Shown here: positions 19,619 to 29,702 of the stretch, piece after piece
How the letters are laid out: each line of letters opens with the position of its first letter
Numbering within the stretch: position 1 is the first letter of the stretch
Assembly: GCA_004335835.1 (NCBI GenBank)
Contig: RWJK01001948.1
Coordinates: forward strand, 56,277 to 106,529
DNA: 50,253 nt
Direction of reading: 5' to 3'
DNA from: Scenedesmus sp. ARA3
Lineage: Eukaryota > Chlorophyta > Chlorophyceae > Sphaeropleales > Scenedesmaceae
Translations under genes and position numbers: made by a program
Notes under the pieces: model-generated
Seen by the model: the letters and a program-made list of their open reading frames with translations, nothing else
Databases searched by the model: none
Told to the model about the DNA's origin: nothing

Positions 19619-20150
19619 GGTTGCAGTTTGACGCAGCTGTGGCTTAGCAAGTGTGCAGCAGTAGTGCAGCAGTAGTGGATGAGTTGTAGCAGCAGCAGCT
19701 CTGTAGCAGCAGCAACAGGATGGCAGGTGGCAGGGGCAGTTCCTACGCAAGTACAGACGCTTCCTGCCCCCTTCAATTGATGCATGCGTTCTCAAGCCAT
19801 TGAAGTCGTCCAGCGTTCTTGACTCACATGGCAGCAGGCTGGCACATGTCACTCGCAAACCCTTCGTAACCGTCACTTCAAATGCTGTTGGACAAACAAA
19901 CCTGCCGATATTATCAGGGCTTTCGTTGAATTGTTGAAACTCTTGTCAGAAGACCGATCGACAGCTGCTTCTTTCGTCAACTGCCACGGCACCAACCTCT
20001 GTACTGCTCGCTGCTGGCAAGCGCACAACAGCTCCGCACCTCTGGCATTGAATTGCACACCAACGTGTATAACATCCGCACCATCCTGCAAGTGCAGCTG
20101 CATAACAGCTGCAGCCACATGGTGGTCTCAGCCAGGCAGTAGCAGCAGCC
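19619..20150. promoter_or_regulatory. Divergent promoter interval, methyltransferase and fucosyltransferase
   Basis: The two start codons are 532 bp apart on opposite strands with no other exon between them, so 5' UTRs and both promoters must fit here. I see no convincing TATA box or other named element. Confidence 0.5.
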
Positions 20151-21264
20151 ATGCCACCACCTGCAGGCAAGACGCCGGCAGCATGGCCAGCATACACCAA
20201 GCTGCTGCCTCTGCTGGCTGTGCTGCTCTACCTGGCTGTCATATCACGCTTCCCAACGGTCACACAAGTCAAATGGCAGGCTCCTGCAAGTGTAATCACC
20301 CCAGGCAGTGAAACACACACAGCCAGCACAGCAGCGCAAGCAGGCGGCAACAGCAGCAGCAGCAGCAGCAGCAATGCTGCGTTGCTGGAAGCAGCGAAGC
20401 AGCCGGTAGTAATAGGACTGCAGCGCAGTGGGCAGTGGCCTTTCTGGCAGGCCATGCACGCCCCGCAACGCATCAGTGATCTAGGAGTGAGGGCCAAAAC
20501 AAACATGCAAGGGCCTGCTATGGATGCAGCGCATCCCGATTGGGTGAGCAACAGCTGCACCAGTGCCGGCCACAGTGAATTTTGGGAAGGAAAGTTACAT
20601 GTGGGTCCTGGCAACATCTTAGATGGTATGAGCCTTTTGCCAGCAGTGCATGCCATGGGTTGAGTACTGCGGGTTTGCTTGCCTGCCATGGAGGCTGCAC
20701 ACCCTGACTTGATTAGCAGGCCCCAGAAAGCTGCTGACGGTAATATGCAACACGAGCAAAGGCGGAACACATGCACCAGATGCAGCATGACCAGCTCGCA
20801 GCACTGCTTGTGGCCAGGGTGCGCTGACTATCTGCTGCTTGGACTCTTGCTGCTTTGCCTGCTGCTGCAGCATGAGCTCAACTGCACCTGCCAAGGCGTA
20901 CCCATCGACTGCGTGTTCACAATGAATGCGTCACGCTTTGCAACAGCAGACGGCATGTACATTCACACACCGGGCACACGAGAGGTATGCACCGCCGGGT
21001 AATACTATAGAACTGCTTGATCCAGGTGCATGGTGCTGTATCATGTCAGTCGTGTGAGCACCAGCAGTACAGGCACAATAGCATGAGGTGGCATCAGTGC
21101 CACTCCTGTGTAGGCAACTGCAGAAGACATGCAGAAGGCATGGTGCATTACAGTGCGTTCCCCAGCAGCAACGACAGCAACGTCTCTGGAAGTGACGGCG
21201 ATAATGGCACACGCCTGCATGCCATTCCGCGCGCTCGCCTTTGTTATTGTTACCTAACGCTGCC

Positions 21265-21297
<33 letters not shown>

Positions 21298-23966
21298 CTA
21301 GCGGCATTCCGCCGAGGCAGCACCCGAAGCAGATACGCTTTGCGGTGTCGCTTGAGTCAGCAGCATACTACAACTGGATAGACGACCCACACTACATGTG
21401 CAAGTGAGCAGCTGACTGGCTATGCGTAGCACGGTGTGATGCTGCGGTAGTATGATGATTCTACTGGCGCAGCCTAACCGCATCACCGGCAGGCGCGTTC
21501 ATCTGAGCACTGGCAGCATTTCACTCAAGCCTGTGCAATCTTCTCAGTGTCCCTGGCCTGTCTCCGTCTGTTTCGAACTTTGCTCCTGCAGCTAGGAGAG
21601 TGAAGCCACGTACCGCTCCTGCAGCCAAGTGCAGTCCATGATGCGGCATACCACTGACTGCCTGTGTTTGCTGCTGGATGTGACCTGCCTGTCCCTGTCT
21701 GTGTTGTACTTCACCTGTGCAGCTATGAGAGCGAAGCAACATACCGCTCCTGCAGCCAAGTGCAGTCCACGATGCACCACGAAACGCAGCATGACTTTGT
21801 CACGGGCACTAACATGGTGCATGCGCCGGAGCTCCCCTATGAGCAGAAGCGGGATGGCGTTGCATACATCAACAGCAACTGTGGCAGTCCCAGTGGCCGG
21901 GCAAAGATAATGGCCGAGTGGGTGACGCTGCCAAATGCGCGGGCAGCCGTGCATGCGTTTGGCACCTGCAGCAACAACAAGCCGTGGCCTGAGGAGCAGG
22001 GGCGCAAGCTGAGCAAGAGGGAGGTGTTCCAGCGGTGAGCGGTGTTGAGAGGCGGTGTGATGCTGCATGCATGCATGCATGCATGCATGCGGGCCTAAAG
22101 GCATCTATTGGGTGTACTGAGGGTGTGGGTGGGGTGTGGGTGTGGGTTGGTGCTACTGTGGAGCATGCTGCATGCTGGGCTGTGGGAAGCGGTTGGAGTG
22201 CAGATGTTGTGATGTAGCTACCCACACGGCAGGGCACACGTGTTGTCGTGTCGGGCAGACCGAAGCAATGCTCTACACAGATGCTTGGCATGCAGTGGTA
22301 TGCTCAGCAGGCACTGCATCAGAAGCTGCTGCTGTAAACTGCTGTACCACCGCGCCTCTATTGCACGCGCTGCAGGCAGAGACTTTTGGTTTCTGTAGGC
22401 ACCGCTGCTGATCCTGCCGTCATGCACTGCTGACTGTTGTGCCTGCAGGTACAAGTTCTGTGTGGCCATGGAGAACAGCATCTCCTTCGACTACATTACA
22501 GAGAAGATCTGGGACGCGCTGTCATCAGGTGCGCCTGCTGCTTGCAAACGAACCAGCGCTGTTATTGCGACAAGCAACACGCAACACTGTTGAACACCAG
22601 CCCTGTATCAAATTGTCAGCTGCCGTGCTGCGGTACCTGTGGACTCACTGAATCTCCTCCAGCTGCTGCTTGTATGGTCACACGGGCACCGTGCTCGCAC
22701 AACCTTGCACATTACCCACAGCCGCCACGTGAACGCCGTAGCATTCCTGTTACTGTTGATTCCATTGGCTGAATCCTTGCATGCTGTGGGCTCGCCCAAC
22801 GTGCTGGACATCATGCCCGAACTGACCAGATCACGACCGTGGACATGCCCTGCTGTGGCTTGCACTGGTTTTGCATGGCTTGCTGCCCCCTGGAGGCTGC
22901 GTTCCAATCTACAAGGGCTCCTCAAACATTCTGGACATTATGCCAGAGCCGCACGCAGCCAATAAGCATGGCGAGCACGGAGGAAATAAAAATACCTGGG
23001 TGCCACTTTCGATCAAACATCGCTCACCGCACTATTTTCTTCAAAATTGCCCCTTGCAGGCTGTGTGCCCATCTACAAGGGCTCCTCAAACATTCTGGAC
23101 ATCATGCCCGAGCCGCAGGCGGTCATCATTTATGGCCAAGGCGGCAACGCCAGCACTGTGGCGGAGCTGGACGCATTGGTGGCCGACATAATGGCGGATC
23201 GCAGCCGCTATGAGCGCATGCTTGCGTGGAAGCACAAGCCAGTGAGTGTGTGATGTGTTTTGCTTTGTCTGCAGAGCGTTTGTTCAGGCGTGTCTGTGCA
23301 CGAGTGTGCTTGCTGGTGAAATTGTAGAGGGAGAGTTTTCCTTTACACATGTAAGCAGGGCTGAAGCTGGCTCTGGCGCTGAAGTTGTGCATGCATGCAT
23401 GTGCTGGCACGAGATTATGTGCCCCAAAATTTGGACAGGAAAGGTGGGTGTGGGTGTGCAGCAGCTGGATGCGCTGGTGGCTGACATAGTGGCAGATCGC
23501 AGCCGATATGAGCGCATGCTTGCATGGAAGCACAAGCCGGTGAGTGTGTGATGTGTTTTGCTTCTTGTGCAGAGCGTTTGTTGAGGCGTGTCTGGGCTCA
23601 CGCATCCTCCCTGCCTTCATGCCTTCGTGCGTGTTCAGTTTGCTGCATAGGACAACTACAGCACCTTTAGAAATTGAGAGAGCCTGCTGCTGCTGCTCAC
23701 CTATGTTTTCACCAACTGCTATTGCTGCAACATTTCCTTGTTGTGCACTGCAGCTGCACCAGCTCAGCCCTGGCTACCAGCGCTACCACGCCATGCTACA
23801 AGGCGGCACCAATGAGTGCCGCATGTGCGCACACATCGTGCAGCGGCGGCTCAGCGGGGACTTCTTGCGCGCTGCCACGTGCCTGTGGAACCAGACGTGG
23901 CTGAAGCAGGCAGGGCAGGTGTTCCAGAACGTCACATGCCCTGGCGATGTGTCAGCTCCAGCTTGA
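20151..23966 (+). CDS. Core alpha-1,3-fucosyltransferase, plant-type (GT10)
   Basis: Golgi type II enzyme that adds alpha-1,3-fucose to the N-glycan core. Exons: 20151-20486, 20871-20984, 21297-21403, 21723-22034, 22449-22528, 23060-23241, 23754-23966. Phases 0,0,2,2,1,0 close, giving 447 residues. The start has a purine three bases upstream (CAGCCATGCC). Features in order: short cytoplasmic tail, signal-anchor (LLPLLAVLLYLAVISRF), a Ser-rich stem, FAVSLESAAYY (plant enzymes have SMESAEYY), NSNCGSPSGR, HAFGTCSNN, the donor-binding YKFCVAMENSISFDYITEKI, GCVPIYKGSSNILDI, and AWKHKPL ... ECRMC. The C-R-x-C motif and the order match plant FUT11/FUT12 enzymes. It shares a 532-bp divergent promoter interval with the methyltransferase gene. 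Confidence 0.9.
20586..20660 (-). repeat. Dispersed repeat, inverted copy 4
   Basis: Reverse complement matches the core of copies 1-3 (CATACCATCTAAGATG followed by TTGCCAGGACCCACATGTAA). It is in intron 1 of the fucosyltransferase gene. Related half-copies of a neighbouring motif (CCTGCTATGGATGCAGC at 20515 and CCTGCCATGGAGGCTGC at 20681) flank it in direct orientation. Confidence 0.8.
21262..21296 (+). repeat. CTG tract before fucosyltransferase exon 3
   Basis: GCTGCCGCTGCTGCTG... tract ending TGCCAG, the acceptor of exon 21297-21403. Confidence 0.88.
21596..21657 (+). pseudogene. Upstream echo of fucosyltransferase exon 4 with a nonsense change
   Basis: Matches the exon start at 21723 (acceptor CAG, then CTATGAGAGCGAAGCAACAT), but here it reads CTAGGAGAGTGAAGCCACGT. 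The first full codon is TAG instead of TAT, so splicing to this copy would end translation at once. It continues through the CSQVQS region and then diverges. Confidence 0.85.
22063..22090 (+). repeat. (CATG)n tetranucleotide tract
   Basis: Six GCAT units in the intron after exon 21723-22034; self-complementary. Confidence 0.85.
22770..22965 (+). pseudogene. Two upstream echoes of fucosyltransferase exon 6
   Basis: About 22783-22820 keeps SPNVLDIMPE, and about 22895-22962 keeps GGCVPIYKGSSNILDIMPEP. Both match the start of exon 23060-23241 and then diverge. Neither retains the 3' half or a donor. Confidence 0.85.
23459..23541 (+). pseudogene. Downstream echo of fucosyltransferase exon 6 3' half plus donor
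   Basis: Copy of 23160-23241 plus donor: LDALVADIVADRSRYERMLA and WKHKP followed by GTGAGTGTG. Preceded by a CAG that could act as an acceptor (GTGTGCAG). The intron sequence after the donor (TGATGTGTTTTGCTT) is also copied, so the duplicated unit spans exon and intron. Confidence 0.88.
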
Positions 23967-25484
23967 TGCTGCACCGAACTCGGATTCTGTGGCAGCCGGA
24001 TTTTTGATGTTGCTGTGTTCTAAAAGCAGCTGGGTGCGCTGCGCGGTGTATCATTTTTTTCCAACACGCATTCCAATTGATTTAGGGTTGGCAAGGCGTG
24101 GGAGACATTGCTAGCACCATGAGTCTGCTCACATGACCCTTAAATGGGATTGCAGATGCCGCAGCCAAGACTGCTGCAGCTGATCAGCAAGCTGGCTGGC
24201 TCCGGCACTCAGCCACCCGTTTTGGATGGATGTCATGGTCAAGCTCCTTGGGGATGTGGTGGTCCCTGTCATGTGTGTGTTGGTCTTACGGTTTCCTGCA
24301 CATGGTTTGCTGCATGACATACAGTGATTTAAGCCATTGGCGTGATGAACAAAAGGCTTTGTGTGTCCCTTTACGCTGGGCACTTGCAGAGCATCCAAAG
24401 TACTGGTGTCACCAGTGGTGTCACCACTGTGGCTGGTGGTTGCGGCTTGCCTGCAGGGATCGGTTGGCGACCCGCGCTGAAACACGTGCTGGAGTTCGGG
24501 AGCTTGCAAGCTCCCAATTGGGATGCTGTGCTACTGTATCATTGATAGCTGCAAGCATGCGGTCACACTTCAGGGATACAAGGTGTGCCATTTCACTGGT
24601 GCTGGTAATGCCGCTGTGCTCCACATGCAGCATTCGGGACACGCTGGTTCAGTGGAGCTGGCCAGTACGCCAATCGTTGGTTGCAGGACAGGCCCATGGG
24701 CTGGCCAGCTTTGTATAAGAAAGAATTTATGTGCCCATGTGCTGTAGTGGGGTGCTGGCTGATGGCCCCGATACACCAGGCGCAATCTCCTACGTGAATT
24801 CAGCTATGGCTGCAATGGTAACATGTTGATGATGATGCCACGCCAACAACGCTTTGGCCTAGGGTGACGGGGCCCACACATCAGGTCGCCTGATGTGAAA
24901 GTGCTGCTTTTTTGACCGCTTCATTGCACTTCATTGCGAGATCTCCCACGTAAAAACCCTCACTTTGAGACAAGTAACATGCATTGCATGCACCAGCGGC
25001 ATGCTGCATTGTTTACAGTTGACGCAGGGTTGACCATTGTTGACCGTCGTTGACGGCCATGTGCCTGCCAGGCACAGCCTGATCGTGTTAGTGACGCAGC
25101 ACAATCATTCATGTTCAGAAGTTTAGCGCGTATGTGTGTGCAGCATGCAACAAGCGTGTAGTAATGGCACGGCACGTCCCCAGTCCTTATCCACAGCACT
25201 TTAGTCTACTTGCAAGATCAGCAACCTGTGCCCCCTGCTGATGACAAAGCGTGTGCCTCCTGCTTCAACTTGAAAACCTGCTCATCGAACGCACTTATTG
25301 CTTGGACAGCAGCGGGGTCATCCTCTTGACGGTCTCCAGGACGTTCGGTGGCAGCAGTGGCACAGCACGCAGCTCAGCAAATTCGTCGGTCGGTGGCTAG
25401 TCGGTGTAGCCTGCACCAGCGCAATCATAACTAAAATCAAGGCTAGTGATAGGATAGCACGGCAGTGGGCTGCGTTGAGCAGCG
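23967..25484. other. Gene-free interval
   Basis: Short frames on both strands, none with a domain or coherent splicing. It should contain the fucosyltransferase 3' UTR and the promoter of the BAH-like gene. Confidence 0.45.
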
Positions 25485-26763
25485 ATGGCGGAGCAGGTGA
25501 GCCAGCAGCAGCACTGCTGTGCTGGCAACGTGCTGTGTTTTGTCGTACAGCCGTTGACTGATACGTTGTGCAGGGAAAACGTTCTAAGGAGCACTGGTGG
25601 AACACCTTTCAGAAGGCCAGGTGGGCATGCCTGCCAGCAGCTACCTCTGCAGCCCCATGTACTGCTGTTGTTGTGCTGCCACAGCACAGCCTGTTCAGTT
25701 TGCACTGCTCAACCTTGTGTGACTGAGTTGTGTCATTCTGTGCTGCAGTTTTCCTGCATACGCAACGCTGGTGGACCCGCCCTCGCTGAGAGGTGCGTTG
25801 GCAGCTCTGGCACAGTAGTTGCGCCAGCAGCAGTGCCAGCTGAACTTGCGGGGGCCGCGCACCACTGTGTGTTGGGCTTGTGCTTGCGCAGCAGCTGCCA
25901 GCAGGCGGCAAAACGACAGCAGGCCATGCAGGCTGCAGAGGCATGTAGAAAGCAGCAGCAGCAGCAGCAACGCAAGCATTACTCGCTGCGTGCTCGTGCG
26001 CGACAGCAACACCTTGTGCAGCGCACTGCATGTACAGCTGAATAACAACCAAAGGGTGGCAACTGCGATGGCGGCGGCAGCAGTACCTTATCACTGCAGC
26101 AATAGCTTTGGCCACGCACATGCAGCAATAGCAGCAGGCCACATGTTACATATAACAGCAGCAGTGCAACACGCAGCAAGCAAGGCATGCCGTGGCGTTC
26201 GTTTGCACAGTTTCCTGCAAGAGTCCATCTGGAGCTTGCTGCATGCTGCATGCATGACTGTCTCTCTTGGAAGCACAGCATCTGGTCCTGCAAGCAGTGG
26301 TTTCCTGCAAGTGTTCTTGCAAGCGCATTCTTGTTGTTGACTGTCCCACCATGCACCGCTGCCGTGCAGATGTCGACACAGATCCATCACAAGTCAGGGT
26401 CCAGGTGGGTGCAGCTTCCTTGCAGCAGCGCAAGCAGGCGAGCGTGCACTGTTGCTGCAGCCTTGTGCAGTCCGCACTAGCGCTGACATGGCCATGCTGC
26501 TGTGTGTGCGCCCATGTGAAGCCTGTGCTAGCACAGCAGCAGGAGCAGCAGCGCCACTGCGGCAGCATGGCATTCTTGGCATACCTGATGCAGCCGTACA
26601 TATAGCAAGTGCTGGACTGGATGCAAGGGCCTGCACTCGATTGAGGAAGTGCGTCCACAGCTAGCAACAGCAGCAGCAGCAGGGGGTGGCATTGGTGTAC
26701 GGTCTGTGGAACATCGCAGGGCCGCTGACTGTTGATGGTCACTGCACGCCAACACAAATCACG

Positions 26764-26856
<93 letters not shown>

Positions 26857-29663
26857 GTCAGGCGCTGCTGATGGATGATGTGCTGGACACTGGCGGCTAC
26901 AGGAGGGGCTCCGCGCCGCAGCAGTTGAAGGTGGCGGAGGGCAGCTTCGTGCTGGTGCTGCCATCAAGTGCGTGGAGGCGGGCATGCGTAACAGTCTGCA
27001 CTTGCAGCATCAGACAGTACTGACTAGCAGCAGACATGTTCAGTGAACGATTGTTGAGCAGCGCAATAGTTCAGAGCATCGTGTGGCAGCCTGATGCTAG
27101 AGCAGCATTGTGCTGACAACACGCACAACACAACTGCAATACCTATGTCAACAACACTGCAGAGCATACAGCACCTGCCCTTCATAACACTCCTGAGTGC
27201 GCGCTTCTGGCCACCCTTGCACTATCGAACCTGCTTTGCTCGCAGACGCCAGCAGCGCGCACGCGCAGTTTGTGTCGCCGCCGTGGCTGTGCCGCGTGAA
27301 CCGCATCTGGTTCTTGCCCGGTGGTGATGCAAGCGGTGCCAGCGGCCACCAGGAGGTAAAGGGCACGGCCCCTGAGGTGCAGCAGTGGGAGCGGCGGCAG
27401 CTCGCGGCGGGGCGCGTGGCCGCACAGCACTTCCAGCTGCAGGTGGGGTGCTGGAGATGTGTTCGGTTGCGCAGATGTTGGTCACTGTGTATCGGAATGA
27501 AGTGTAGAGTTATGACGTGGTTACCTCTTGCTGGTGGTTTTGTGGGTACTGCTTGTGTTGATGTTTTTGTGTGGCCACCAGGAGGTGAAGGGCACGGCCC
27601 CTGAGGTGCAGCAGTGGGAGCGGCGCCAGATTGCGGCGGGGCGCGTGGCGGCACAACATGTCTAGCTGCAGGTGGGGTGGCGTGCTGGTGCGGCTATTGT
27701 GTGGTTTGTGTAGTGCCTCAGTCCTGCGCTGCTGTGTTATGCAGTGCAGTGTGATACCAGGATGTGGCAGCACAGCACTTTTAGCTGCAGCTGGATTGAC
27801 GTGTTATTGCTGGCGGTCAAGTGCATCGCTTGATTTCTGTGTTGCTGTGACATGCGGTGTTGTGCTGTGGCATTGCAGCGGAACACTTTTAACTGCAAGT
27901 GGGCGCAGCGCCGCTGGTGGTATTGCGTGGGCTTTGCTGCTTTTGCCACTGTATCTGCAGTGCAGTGTGGTGTTCGAGCCGTAACATCGAAGCGTGGTGC
28001 GGTACACTGCAGTGCATTGCAGTGCAGTGCACTGGCTCGCCACACTGTCTGACTGCATTGTCTCACCGCAACCTATCACTGCGCCAGGTCGCCTACTTTT
28101 ACCGCTGGCCTGACCTGGTGGACGCCATCGACGGCAGCAGCAACAACACGCGGCGCCGGATCGTTGCTGCTTCATGCCAAATACTCCTGACCGCCTGCTT
28201 GCAATCCACCTCATATTTTTCCTTTCCCAGGTCACCTACTTCTACCGCTGGCCGGACCTGGTGGACGCCATCGAGGGCAGCAGCAACAACACGCGGCAGC
28301 TGCGTCTTTGCTGCTGCACCACACCACTCCTGACCACCTGCTTGCACTTGCTTCACCCTGCCAGGGCACCTACGTCTACTGGCTTGCTGGCCAGATGCGG
28401 TGGACGCCATCGAGGGCAGCAGCAACAGCACGTAATGGCTGTCTCTCTGCTGCCTTTTGAGGCCACTCCTGACGTCTCATGCTTGCCATCACATGCTCCT
28501 CCTCTGTCTCTGCCAGGTCACCTACTTCTACCGCTGGCCGGACCTGGTGGACGCCATCGAGGGCAGCAGCAACAACACGCGGCGCCTGGCCAAGGCGCTG
28601 ACCAACCTGGGCATCACTCAACAAGAAAAGGACGTGGAGGCGCTGCTGCGGAAGCGCGGCTGCGGGCGCACGCCGCCCACACACTTCGGCATGCGCTACG
28701 TGAGTGCTGCATACGCATGGCACTGCATATGCCGGCATTGTGCAGCTGCAGTGCGCGGCAGCAGTGCGCAGCGACACTGGCAGCAAGGGTGCACTTGCTG
28801 GCAATGGTACACGTTGCCCACGCACTTCGGCATGCGCTACGTGAGTGTGTGTGTTGCACACATGGCTGGGAGTGCATGCGTGGATAAGGACACCAGGCAT
28901 ATGCAGCAGCAGCAGCAGCAGCAGCAGCAGCCAGGTTGCGTGCTCCAGCAAGGGCGCACGCCGCCCACGCACTTCGGCATGCGCTACGTGAGTGTTACAT
29001 ACGAATGGCACTACAGATGTCAGCAGATTGCAGCCGCTGCATTTTGTTTCAACAAACAAATTCTTCTGCCGCGGCGGCACACATCACAGCGCAGTTCTAC
29101 CCACCATAGCTGCTGCTGCCGCCGCTGCTGCTGCCACAGGTGGTGTTCAGCAACCACGAGACCAAGGACCCCAGGTCAGATGCCAGCAGCAGGGATGAGG
29201 CAGCAGAGGACGGCGCTGAGGACGGGCCAGTGCCCATGGAGAGCGTGATGGGCACAGCAGAGGTGCGGCCAACCCTAGGTTGTCATGACCCAAGGTTGAT
29301 GCTGGAACGTACCCACGGCTTGTTTGTGTTGGGCTTTGGGCGTGTGATACTGCGCACCGGTGGTGTCAGCATGTGATTTGGCTGGCAGACAGTATGGAAA
29401 TGTGTGAGGAGAGCATTGCTGAGGGTGGGCCAGTGCCCATGGGGAGCGTGATGGGCACAGCAGAGGTGAGAAGGGGTTGTTGGGTTGAAATAATGCCGGG
29501 AGAGTGTCCTGGATCGAGTAGCCTTGCTCAGCGCTATGTTATTCAGCATGGTATGGAGTAACAACTCAAGCATGCAGGTATGTGATGGGCTTGGGGGCCC
29601 CGGGCCTACCAGGAGTGTAAGGCCTACAGCTTTTTGTTTCCTGCTGTTAATGTACTCACGTGG

Positions 29664-29702
<39 letters not shown>

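Noticed and set aside
24129..24745. Candidate gene in the interval between the fucosyltransferase and BAH-like genes
   Set aside because: Frames of 60-160 codons on both strands share no motif, and no acceptor/donor pairs close in phase.
26351..26404. Alternative first coding exon of the BAH-like gene (MHRCRADVDTDPSQVRVQ)
   Set aside because: It has a good start context and a phase-0 donor, but MAEQ at 25485 fits equally well. Kept only as an alternative inside the gene entry.
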